A stretch of 64,000 nt of DNA. It comes from Streptomyces triculaminicus (GTDB taxonomy: Bacteria; Actinomycetota; Actinomycetes; Streptomycetales; Streptomycetaceae). The notes under the pieces were generated by a model. It was not told where the DNA came from. It saw nothing but the letters and a program-made list of their open reading frames with translations, and made no database searches. A program made the position numbers and the translations under genes. The stretch lies in NCBI RefSeq assembly GCF_017349075.1, contig NZ_JAFMOF010000003.1, positions 186,001 to 250,000 of the forward strand. Reading direction: 5' to 3'. Positions 50,007 through 57,629 of this stretch are shown piece by piece (position 1 is the first letter of the stretch; each line of letters begins with the position of its first letter).

Positions 50007-51643
50007 CGACCGAGCCGCTGGTGGCGGTCGACGGCCTGTCCGTCTCCTTCCCCGCCGGTCCCGACCCGGCCGACGGCCTGATCCGGGCCGTGGACGACCT
50101 GTCCTTCACCCTCCCGCCCGGCGGATCGCTCGGCATCGTCGGCGAGTCCGGTTCCGGCAAGTCCACCGCCGCCTACGCGCTGCTGGGCCTGCACCGGGGC
50201 ACCGGCGCCCGCGTCGCCGGCTCGGTCACCGTCGCCGGGCACGACGTGGGCGCGGCCGACGACGCCGGGCTGCGCCGGCTGCGCGGCGGGGTGGCGGCCA
50301 TGGTCTTCCAGGACCCGCTGTCCTCCCTGGACCCGTACCAGGCCGTCGGCGACCAGATCGCCGAGGTCTACCGCGTCCACCGCCGCGACGCCTCCCGCCG
50401 GGCCGCCCGGGCCCGCGCGGCCGAGGTCCTCGACCGGGTCGGCATCCCGGACGCGGCCCGCCGCGCCCGCTTCCGCCCGCACGAGTTCAGCGGCGGCATG
50501 CGCCAGCGCGCCCTCATCGCCATGGCCCTGGCCTGCGAACCCCGCCTGCTGGTCGCCGACGAGCCCACCACCGCCCTCGACGTCACCGTCCAGGCCCAGA
50601 TCCTCGGCCTGCTGCGCGAGCTGCGCGAGGAGACCGGCATGGGCCTGATCCTGGTCACCCACGACCTCGGCGTCGCGGCCGGCAGCGTCGACGAGCTGCT
50701 GGTGATGAAGGACGGGCGGGCCGTGGAGCACGGCCCGCTGCGCGAGGTGCTCGGCACGCCGCGCGAGACCTACACCCGCGACCTGCTCGCCGCCGTCCCG
50801 CGCGTCGAGGCCCGCCGCCAGGCCCGGCCGGCCGCTGTGCGCGGAGGCGCGGACGACGACGGCGTGCTCCTCGAAGCCGTGGGCCTGACACGGCGGTTCG
50901 GGCGCGGCAAGCGGGCCGTCGACGCCGTGGACGAGGTGTCGCTGACCGTACGGGCCGGCGAGACCGTCGGCGTCGTCGGCGAGTCCGGCAGCGGCAAGAC
51001 CACGCTCGGCCGGATGCTGGTGCGCCTGCTGGAGCCCACCGCCGGCGAGCTGCGCTACCGGGGCCGCGACATCGGCGGACTGAAGGAGCGTGAGCTGCGG
51101 CCGTTCCGCAGCGAGCTGCAGATGGTCTTCCAGGACCCGGTCTCCTCGCTCAACCCGCGCCGCAGCATCGGCGAGTCCATCGCCGACCCGCTGCGGGCTG
51201 CGGGGAAACTGGGTGACCATCAGATCACGGCCCGGGTAAGGGAACTGCTCGAGCGCGTCGGCCTCGACGCCGGCTCCTACCACCGCTACCCGCACGAGTT
51301 CAGCGGCGGCCAGCGGCAGCGCGTGGGCATCGCCCGGGCGCTGGCCCCCGAGCCGAAGCTGATCGTCTGTGACGAGCCCGTCTCCGCGCTCGACGTCACC
51401 ACCCAGGCGCAGGTCGTGCGGCTGCTGGGCGAGTTGCAGCGGGACCTCGGCCTGTCCCTGGTCTTCATCGCCCACGACCTGGCCGTCGTACGCCAGGTCA
51501 GCGACCGGCTCGTGGTGATGCGCGGCGGGCGGATCGTGGAGGAGGGCCCGGCCGACTCGGTCTACGAGGACCCCCGGCACCCCTACACCCAGGGCCTGCT
51601 GGCGGCGGTGCCGGTGCTCGAACCGGCGGAAGCCGCTGCATAG
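50003..51643 (+). CDS. Fused double ATP-binding subunit, DppD-DppF type
   Basis: The ATG overlaps the permease stop. The 546-residue protein contains two complete nucleotide-binding domains. Domain 1 has VGESGSGKSTAAYALLGL, FSGGMRQRALIAMAL and LLVADEPTTALDVT. Domain 2 has VGESGSGKTTLGRML, FSGGQRQRVGIARALAPEPKLIVCDEPVSALDVT. The second carries the oligopeptide C-terminal motif DPRHPYTQGLLAAVPVLEP. Such fusions are common for peptide/nickel importers and complete the SBP-permease-permease-ATPase operon. Both ATPase sites look intact. Confidence 0.92.
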   Translation: MTTEPLVAVDGLSVSFPAGPDPADGLIRAVDDLSFTLPPGGSLGIVGESGSGKSTAAYALLGLHRGTGARVAGSVTVAGHDVGAADDAGLRRLRGGVAAMVFQDPLSSLDPYQAVGDQIAEVYRVHRRDASRRAARARAAEVLDRVGIPDAARRARFRPHEFSGGMRQRALIAMALACEPRLLVADEPTTALDVTVQAQILGLLRELREETGMGLILVTHDLGVAAGSVDELLVMKDGRAVEHGPLREVLGTPRETYTRDLLAAVPRVEARRQARPAAVRGGADDDGVLLEAVGLTRRFGRGKRAVDAVDEVSLTVRAGETVGVVGESGSGKTTLGRMLVRLLEPTAGELRYRGRDIGGLKERELRPFRSELQMVFQDPVSSLNPRRSIGESIADPLRAAGKLGDHQITARVRELLERVGLDAGSYHRYPHEFSGGQRQRVGIARALAPEPKLIVCDEPVSALDVTTQAQVVRLLGELQRDLGLSLVFIAHDLAVVRQVSDRLVVMRGGRIVEEGPADSVYEDPRHPYTQGLLAAVPVLEPAEAAA

Positions 51644-51646
51644 CGC

Positions 51647-51659
51647 GAGACAACGTCTC
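51647..51659. promoter_or_regulatory. GAGAC-AAC-GTCTC inverted repeat
   Basis: This perfect 5-bp inverted repeat begins 3 bases after the stop of the ABC ATPase gene and about 150 bases before the glycosyltransferase start. It has the same half-sites as the elements at 45976-46002 and 56257-56271. Confidence 0.45.
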
Positions 51660-51691
51660 ATCTATTGGAAAGTCACTCCTGTTCACCCCTT

Positions 51692-51729
51692 CCGGTGGCG
51701 CGACGGACAACCGTCCGCCGCGCCACCGG
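51692..51729. terminator. Terminator after the peptide ABC operon
   Basis: CCGGTGGCGCG (51692-51702) pairs with CGCGCCACCGG (51719-51729); inside, CGGAC (51704-51708) pairs with GTCCG (51713-51717). One A-C mismatch separates the two parts. It separates the transporter operon from the glycosyltransferase operon. Confidence 0.75.
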
Positions 51730-51798
51730 GAAGCGCGCATAGCGTGCTCCCCGCTGCCGTAACGGCGGCTGCCGACAAGGGAGAACGGGGGTGCGTTC

Positions 51799-53349
51799 GT
51801 GCGTGTGGGACTGCTTTCCGAGGGCGGGTATCCGTATGCCGCCGGCGAGGGCGGGGAGTGGTGCGACCATCTGGTGCGCGGACTCGGCCAGCACGACTTC
51901 GAGCTCTACGCCCTGAGCCGCAGCGCCCGCCAGGAGGACAGCGGTTGGCACGCGCTGCCCGGCAACGTCCGCCGCGTGCGGGCGGCCCCGCTGTGGGGCG
52001 GCCCCGCACCGGGAAGCGTGGGGAGCGCCTACGGCTCCTACGGCCGCGAGCAGCGGCGCCGGTTCGCCGGGCACTTCGGGGACCTGGCCGCGGCGATCAC
52101 CCTCCCCGGTGACCAGGCGTACCGTTTCGCCGACGGCCTCCACGGACTCGCCGACCTCGCCCGCGACGAAGGCGGCCTGGCCGCCGCCCTCCGCTCCGAA
52201 CTGGCCCTGCGCGCCCTCGAGACCGCCTGCCGCGCACCCGGCGCCCACCCCGCCGCCTACAGCGCCAAGGTCGCCGACCTCCTGGTCGTCTCCGGCTTCC
52301 TGGAACGGGCCCTGCGCCCGCTCTCCCTCGACTGGTACGGCAGCGCCGACGGCGACCGGGGCCTCGCCGGCGTCGACCTCTGCCACGCCACCTCCGCCGG
52401 GCCCGCCGCCCTGCCGGGCCTGCTGGCCAAACGCTTCTTCGGTACCCCCCTGCTCGTCACCGAGTACGAGGTCCACCTGCGCGAGTACTACCTCGCCGGC
52501 ACCGAGACCCTCTCCCTGCCCGTACGCACCCTCCTGTCGGCCTTCCACCGCCGCCTGGCCGCCCAGGTCTACGCCGAGGCCGCCCTGATCACCGCCGGCG
52601 ACGGCCAGGCCCGGCGCTGGCAGGAGCGCTGTGGCGCCGACCGCGCCCGGCTGCGCACGATCCACCCCGGCATGGACGCCACCCTCTACGAGGCGGTGGG
52701 GGAGGGAGACCTGAACGACACCGCCGCCGGCCCCGCCGGCGGCGGACCGGCCCTGGTGTGGGCGGGCGGCGACGTCGAGCCCCACCTGTGGGAGGCACTG
52801 GCCGCCATGCGGACCGCCGAGCCCGGCGTACGGCTCAGGGTGCTCGGCCGGCCCCCCGCCTCCGGCAGCGTGCCCGACGGCGTCGCCTATGGTCCGGCCG
52901 TCGGCCCCGAGGACTACGCGGCCGGCGACGTCGTCGTCCTCTCCGGCGCGGCCGACGGCTTCCCCACGGCGCTGGCCGAGGCCATGTTCTGCGGCCGGGC
53001 CACGGTCTCGCCCGACGCCGGCGCGGTCCGCGAAGTCATCGGCGGCACGGGCCTGGTCGTCCCCGCGCAGGACCCGCGCGCCCTCGCCGAGGCCTGCCTC
53101 GCCCTGCTGCGCGAGCCCGAACGCCGCGCCCGGCTGGGCGCCGCCGCCCGGGCCCGCGCCCTGGAACTCTTCACCGTCGAGCAGAACGTCTCCGCCTTCG
53201 GCGCCCTCTATCTCGAGGTCCTCTCCCGCGCCCCGGTCCAGCACGCCGCCCCGGACCCCTCCGTCCCCTTCTCCCACGCCGCCGGCACCCAGCAGCCGCT
53301 CAGCGTCTCCCCCCGCGCCGCCTCACCCACCTGGGCGGGCCGCCCATGA
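51799..53349 (+). CDS. Glycosyltransferase family 4-like with DUF3492 N-terminal domain
   Basis: The 516-residue protein from GTG 51799 begins MRVGLLSEGGYPYAAGEGGEWCDHLVRGL and has the long DUF3492-type N-terminal domain seen in PelF-like transferases. The C-terminal GT-B nucleotide-sugar half contains ALVWAGGDVEPHLWEALAAM, VVLSGAADGFPTALAEAMFCGRATVSPDAGAVREVIGGTGLVV and RALELFTVEQNVSAFGALYLEVL. It heads an operon with a membrane protein, a sugar-nucleotide epimerase and a spherulin-4-like protein, so synthesis of an exported glycan is likely. Confidence 0.87.
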   Translation: MRVGLLSEGGYPYAAGEGGEWCDHLVRGLGQHDFELYALSRSARQEDSGWHALPGNVRRVRAAPLWGGPAPGSVGSAYGSYGREQRRRFAGHFGDLAAAITLPGDQAYRFADGLHGLADLARDEGGLAAALRSELALRALETACRAPGAHPAAYSAKVADLLVVSGFLERALRPLSLDWYGSADGDRGLAGVDLCHATSAGPAALPGLLAKRFFGTPLLVTEYEVHLREYYLAGTETLSLPVRTLLSAFHRRLAAQVYAEAALITAGDGQARRWQERCGADRARLRTIHPGMDATLYEAVGEGDLNDTAAGPAGGGPALVWAGGDVEPHLWEALAAMRTAEPGVRLRVLGRPPASGSVPDGVAYGPAVGPEDYAAGDVVVLSGAADGFPTALAEAMFCGRATVSPDAGAVREVIGGTGLVVPAQDPRALAEACLALLREPERRARLGAAARARALELFTVEQNVSAFGALYLEVLSRAPVQHAAPDPSVPFSHAAGTQQPLSVSPRAASPTWAGRP

Positions 53350-54505
53350 CGACATCGCTGCGGCCCGAGAACGCCGCGCCGAACCCCGTCGGCATAGCCG
53401 AAGCGACGGCCGGCGACGCCGCGCCCGGCGAAGGACCGGCCCCCGAGGAGACACGGGCGCACCCGGACGGGACGCCCGCCGACCCGGTCAAGGCGCTCCT
53501 GCGCCGGCACCACGCCCTGTGCGCCGGCGCCGTCGACCCCCTGGAGATCGCCGCCGGCCTGGAGGCCCGCGGCGTCTGCGACCGGGTGGCCGCCGCGTAC
53601 CGCCACCGCGACGTGTTCGCCCTCGCCGAGGAGCTCCACGCGCGCGTGGAACGAGGACAGGAGAGCGAACGGACGGCGGAGCCCGCGCCCCGCCCGGCCG
53701 GTGACGGCCCCTGCGCCGTGCTCCGCGCCGGCTGGGGGACCACCGGATCGCTCGCCTGGCTGTGGCTGGCCGCCTACGCGCTCGTCGGCGACGGCCTGGT
53801 CGTCCTGCTGCTGCACGGCCGCCGCGGCCTCCCCCCGCAGGCCCTGGCGTCGGCCGCCGTGACCGCCGCCGCGCCCACCGCGCTCGCCCTGGCCTGCTCG
53901 GTGGCGCCCGCCGCCTGGTGCGCGCACTGGTTCGCCGGCCGGGCCCGGCGCGTGCTCGGCGCGAGCCGGGGCCTCGCCGAGTTCGGCAGGAGGGTACGGC
54001 CGGCGCTGCTGGTGACCGTCACGCTGTTCGTGGGCGCGCTGCTGGCCTTCCTGTGGCCCGCGCGCACCGCCCTGCCCGCCGGCCCCTCGCCCGCGGCCCC
54101 GGCCGCCACCCCCTCCTCGCCTACACCGCCGTCGCGGCGCTCGGCGGGCTGATCTTCCTGGCCCGGCTGCTCGCCGCGCACGGCCTGGCCCGGCCGGCCG
54201 TCGCCGCCGTCCTCGCCGCCGCCGTGGCCGAGGCGGTGCCGCTCGCCACCCTCCTCGCCGCCCGCCTGCCCGGCTGTGAGGCCCTGCGCTGGCCCGTCGG
54301 CCGGGCGGCCGACGCCTACGGACCCGCCGCGATACCGCTCGTCGCCTGCGCGCTGCCGGCCCTCGCCCTGCTGGCCCACGCCGTCCCCGCCCTGTCCCGG
54401 GCCTCGGTCCACGGACGCGGCGACCTCCCGCCCGTGCCCCCGCCGTCAGTCCCCCGGTGGCGCCCCCTGTGCCCACGGCATAGGGGAGCGTCCCTCGCCC
54501 GGTGA
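53346..54505 (+). pseudogene. Multi-spanning membrane protein, frameshifted in a C-run
   Basis: The ATG overlaps the glycosyltransferase stop (ATGA). The frame runs as a cytoplasmic ~120-residue region (PVKALLRRHHALCAGAVDPLEIAAGLEARGVCDRVAAAYRHRD) and four membrane helices, then ends early at 54152. The continuing helices (LLAYTAVAALGGLIFLARLL, IPLVACALPALALLAHAVPAL) lie in the -1 frame up to 54505. Adding one C to the run at 54109-54113 gives ATPLLAYTAVAALGG and restores one protein of about 386 residues. It is either an assembly error, a broken gene or recoding. It is probably the membrane partner of the glycosyltransferase. Confidence 0.72.
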
Positions 54506-54587
54506 CCCACCCACCCTTCAAGAGGAGAACAAGGACGATGACCGTTCACCCCCGCAGCACCACCGGGCGAGAGCGAGGGCACGACCG

Positions 54588-55502
54588 ATGAGGGTCCTGC
54601 TGCTCGGCGCCAACGGCTACCTCGGCCGCTTCGTGGCCGACCGGCTGCTGGCCGACCCCGCCGTCCAGCTCACCGCGCTGGGCCGCGGGGACGACGCGGA
54701 CGTCCGCTTCGACCTGGCCACCGGCAGCCCCGGCGCGCTCACCCGCTTCCTCAACGCCGTCCACCCCGGAGTCGTCATCAACTGCGCGGGCGCGACCAGG
54801 GGCGGGGCCCGCGAGCTGACCCGGCACAACACCGTGGCCGTCGCCACCGTCTGCGAGTCGCTGCGCCGCAGCGGCTGCGGGGCCCGCCTGGTGCAGGTGG
54901 GCTGCTCCTCGGAGTACGGCCCCTCCCAGCCCGGCTCCTCCACCGCCGAGGACGCCGTACCGCGCCCGGGCGGCCCGTACGGCGTCAGCAAGCTCGCCGC
55001 CACCGAGCTGGTGCTCGGCTCCGGCCTGGACGCCATCGTGCTGCGGGTCTTCTCGCCGGTCGGCCCGGGCACCCCGGCCGGCTCGCCGCTGGGCCGGCTC
55101 GCCGAGGCCATGCGCCGGGCGATGCAGAGCGGCGACAACGAACTCAAGCTCACCGGACTGGGCGTGCAGCGAGACTTCGTCGACGTCCGCGACATCGCCC
55201 GGGCCGTGCACGCCGCCTCGCTGTCCGCCGCCCAGGGGGCCGTCAACATCGGTACCGGCCGGGCGGTGCGGCTGCGCGACGCGGCGAACCTGCTCGCCCG
55301 GGTCGCCGGCTTCGGCGGCGCCCTGCACGAGCTCGACGACCCCCACCTGGGCGCCCCGCCCGCCTACCCCTACCCCGACGGCTGCGGCAGCTGGCAGCAG
55401 GCCGACGTGCGCACCGCCCGCGACCGCCTCGGCTGGCGGCCGCGCATCGGCCTGGAGGAGTCGCTGGCCGACATCTGGATGGAGGCGGCGTGTCGTATCT
55501 GA
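54588..55502 (+). CDS. NAD-dependent epimerase/dehydratase
   Basis: The 304-residue extended SDR enzyme has MRVLLLGANGYLGRFVADRLL (GxxGxxG), VINCAGATRGGARELTRHNTVAV, a Ser/YxxxK active site (VGCSSEYGPSQPGSS, PYGVSKLAATEL) and VQRDFVDVRDIARAVHAASL. It likely epimerises or dehydrates a nucleotide sugar for the neighbouring glycosyltransferase. ATG 54588 overlaps the end of a 17-codon frame starting at ATG 54538 (after AGAGGAGAAC), so coupled translation from a mini-ORF is possible. Confidence 0.87.
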   Translation: MRVLLLGANGYLGRFVADRLLADPAVQLTALGRGDDADVRFDLATGSPGALTRFLNAVHPGVVINCAGATRGGARELTRHNTVAVATVCESLRRSGCGARLVQVGCSSEYGPSQPGSSTAEDAVPRPGGPYGVSKLAATELVLGSGLDAIVLRVFSPVGPGTPAGSPLGRLAEAMRRAMQSGDNELKLTGLGVQRDFVDVRDIARAVHAASLSAAQGAVNIGTGRAVRLRDAANLLARVAGFGGALHELDDPHLGAPPAYPYPDGCGSWQQADVRTARDRLGWRPRIGLEESLADIWMEAACRI

Positions 55503-56268
55503 TCTCGCCGGGCCACCGCCGCGCCCTCTCCGCCCGCAAGGCCCCCTCCGGCTGGCCGTCCCCGGCTTCGCCCACCCCCTGGTCGCCCCCGTCGAGTGGG
55601 GCGGGCTGCAGCGCGCCGGACTGCCCCTGGACTGGGTGGTGCTCGGCGGCAGTTCGCTGCGCGAGTCCGGCGGCGTCACCGGCGGGCCGGGCAGCCGCCA
55701 GGACCCGTACTGGCTGTCCGCCGTCGTCCCGCTGCGGACCGCCGGCATCCGCGTCCTCGGCCACCTCGACATGGGATACGGCTCGCGCCCCTTCGGCGAA
55801 CTGCTCTCCGACGCCCAGCGCTTCCTCAACTGGTACCGCGTCGACGGCTTCGCCCTGGCCCGCTGCCCCGCGGACGCCGCCTCGCTCCCCGAGACCCGGC
55901 GCATGACCGGCGCGCTGCGCACCCTGCTCGACAAGGCGCACGTGGTGCTCGTGCACGGCACCCAGCCCGCCGCCGGCTACGCCGCCCTCGCCGACCAGCT
56001 GGTGACCTTCGCCGGCCCCTGGTCCCGCTACCGCTGGTCCCAGGCCGCCGAATGGACCGCCGAGCACCCTCCCGAGCGCTTCTGCCACCTCGTGCACGGC
56101 GTGCCGCGCTCGCATCTGGACGAGGCGCTGCGCATCGCCCGCTGGCAGGGCGCGGGCACCGTCTACTTCACCGACCGCACCGATCACGACCAGCTCGATC
56201 CCTGGGAGTCCCTGCCCGGCTACTGGGACGATTTCGTCTCGCGGATCGGACCTGCTGTCTCGGAATGA
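55490..56268 (+). pseudogene. Spherulin-4-like (spherulation-specific family 4) gene, frameshifted in a C-run
   Basis: GTG 55490 (GGAGG upstream, 13-base overlap with the epimerase gene) starts MSYLISPGHRRALSARKAP. The run GCCCCCTCC (C5 at 55542-55546) then throws it out of frame. The rest continues in the -1 frame as LRLAVPGFAHPLVAPVEWGG to VVLGGSSLRESGGV and GHLDMGYGSRPFGELLSDAQRFLNWYRVDGFALARCP, matching spherulin-4/TIM-barrel proteins related to GH114-type exopolysaccharide glycosidases. One added C restores about 259 residues. Nothing else in the gene looks damaged. Confidence 0.72.
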
Positions 56269-56271
56269 GAC
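56257..56271. promoter_or_regulatory. GTCTC-GGAAT-GAGAC inverted repeat upstream of moeZ
   Basis: The repeat covers the stop codon of the spherulin-like gene and lies 96 bases before the moeZ start. Its half-sites equal those at the peptide ABC operon. Confidence 0.45.
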
Positions 56272-56366
56272 GGGGCGTGGCAGTGTTACGGGTACGTGCG
56301 CCCCGCACGCGCGGGGACGTTTCGCATGTGTCCGTTCGCGTATGTCCACCGACCTACGGAGACCCC

Positions 56367-57545
56367 GTGTCGCTGCCACCCCTGGTCGAGCCGGCCGCCG
56401 AGCTCACCGTCGACGAGGTTCGCAGGTACTCCCGCCACCTGATCATCCCGGACGTCGGGATGGACGGGCAGAAGCGGCTGAAGAACGCCAAGGTGCTCTG
56501 TGTGGGCGCGGGCGGGCTGGGCTCGCCCGCCCTGATGTACCTGGCCGCGGCCGGCGTGGGCACGCTGGGCATCGTGGAGTTCGACGAGGTCGACGAGTCG
56601 AACCTGCAGCGCCAGATCATCCACAGCCAGGCCGACATCGGCCGGCCGAAGGCGGAGTCCGCCCGTGACTCGGTCCTGGGCATCAACCCCTATGTGAACG
56701 TCGTTCTCCACGAGGGCCGGCTCGAGGCCGACAACGTCATGGAGATCTTCTCCCAGTACGACCTGATCGTGGACGGGACGGACAACTTCGCCACCCGCTA
56801 CCTGGTCAACGACGCCTGCGTGCTGCTGAACAAGCCGTACGTCTGGGGCTCGATCTACCGCTTCGACGGCCAGGCGTCCGTCTTCTGGAGCGAGCACGGC
56901 CCCTGCTACCGCTGCCTCTACCCCGAGCCCCCGCCGCCCGGCATGGTCCCCTCGTGCGCCGAGGGCGGCGTCCTGGGCGTGCTCTGCGCCTCGATCGGCT
57001 CGATCCAGGTCAACGAGGCCATCAAGCTGCTGGCCGGCATCGGCGACCCGCTGGTCGGCCGGCTGATGATCTACGACGCCCTGGAGATGTCCTACCGCCA
57101 GGTGAAGGTCCGCAAGGACCCCGACTGCGCGGTCTGCGGCCCGAACCCCACCGTCACCGAGCTCATCGACTACGAGGCCTTCTGCGGCGTCGTCTCCGAC
57201 GAGGCGCAGGCGGCGGCGGCCGGCTCGACCATCACTCCCAAGCAGCTCAAGGAGTGGATGGACGACGGCGAGAACATCGACATCATCGACGTCCGCGAGC
57301 CCAACGAGTACGAGATCGTCTCGATCCCCGGGGCCCGGCTGATCCCGAAGAACGAGTTCCTCATGGGCGACGCCCTGCAGGGGCTGCCGCAGGACAAGAA
57401 GATCGTCCTGCACTGCAAGACGGGTGTCCGCTCGGCGGAGGTGCTGGCCGTGCTGAAGTCGGCCGGGTTCTCCGACGCGGTGCACGTCGGCGGCGGCGTG
57501 ATCGGCTGGGTCCACCAGATCGAGCCGCAGAAGCCGGTGTACTGA
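56367..57545 (+). CDS. moeZ: Adenylyltransferase/sulfurtransferase MoeZ
   Basis: The 392-residue protein from GTG 56367 (GGAG upstream) fuses a ThiF/MoeB E1-like domain to a C-terminal rhodanese domain. Visible are VLCVGAGGLGSPALMYLAAAGVG (ATP binding), VDGTDNFATRYLVND, zinc ligands C180/C183 (CYRC) and C254/C257 (CAVC), C197 (SCAEGG), and the rhodanese active Cys350 (HCKTGVRS). MoeZ adenylates and thiolates small sulfur carriers (MoaD, ThiS, CysO-type) for molybdopterin, thiamine, cysteine or thio-natural-product synthesis. modABC lies about 4 kb downstream. Confidence 0.95.
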   Translation: MSLPPLVEPAAELTVDEVRRYSRHLIIPDVGMDGQKRLKNAKVLCVGAGGLGSPALMYLAAAGVGTLGIVEFDEVDESNLQRQIIHSQADIGRPKAESARDSVLGINPYVNVVLHEGRLEADNVMEIFSQYDLIVDGTDNFATRYLVNDACVLLNKPYVWGSIYRFDGQASVFWSEHGPCYRCLYPEPPPPGMVPSCAEGGVLGVLCASIGSIQVNEAIKLLAGIGDPLVGRLMIYDALEMSYRQVKVRKDPDCAVCGPNPTVTELIDYEAFCGVVSDEAQAAAAGSTITPKQLKEWMDDGENIDIIDVREPNEYEIVSIPGARLIPKNEFLMGDALQGLPQDKKIVLHCKTGVRSAEVLAVLKSAGFSDAVHVGGGVIGWVHQIEPQKPVY

Positions 57546-57589
57546 GGCCCGCACGCTCCCGGGGGACCCGGGAGCCGTGCCTGCTCTGA

Positions 57590-57622
57590 ACCGCCCCCGC
57601 TCGCCTCGCGAGCGGGGGCGGT
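57590..57622. terminator. Bidirectional terminator after moeZ
   Basis: A perfect 15-bp stem (57590-57604 with 57608-57622) with loop CTC lies between convergent moeZ and the TAP-like gene. Confidence 0.87.
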
Positions 57623-57629
57623 GCTCGTC

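Noticed and set aside
50003..51643. Double ATPase as a sign of a missing stop between two genes
   Set aside because: DppD-DppF fusions with a short linker are well known and both domains are complete in one frame.
55596..57545. Single long frame reading into moeZ, suggesting a fusion protein
   Set aside because: The moeZ part has its own GTG and ribosome-binding site at 56367 and standard length; the upstream part is shadow sequence over the spherulin-like gene.
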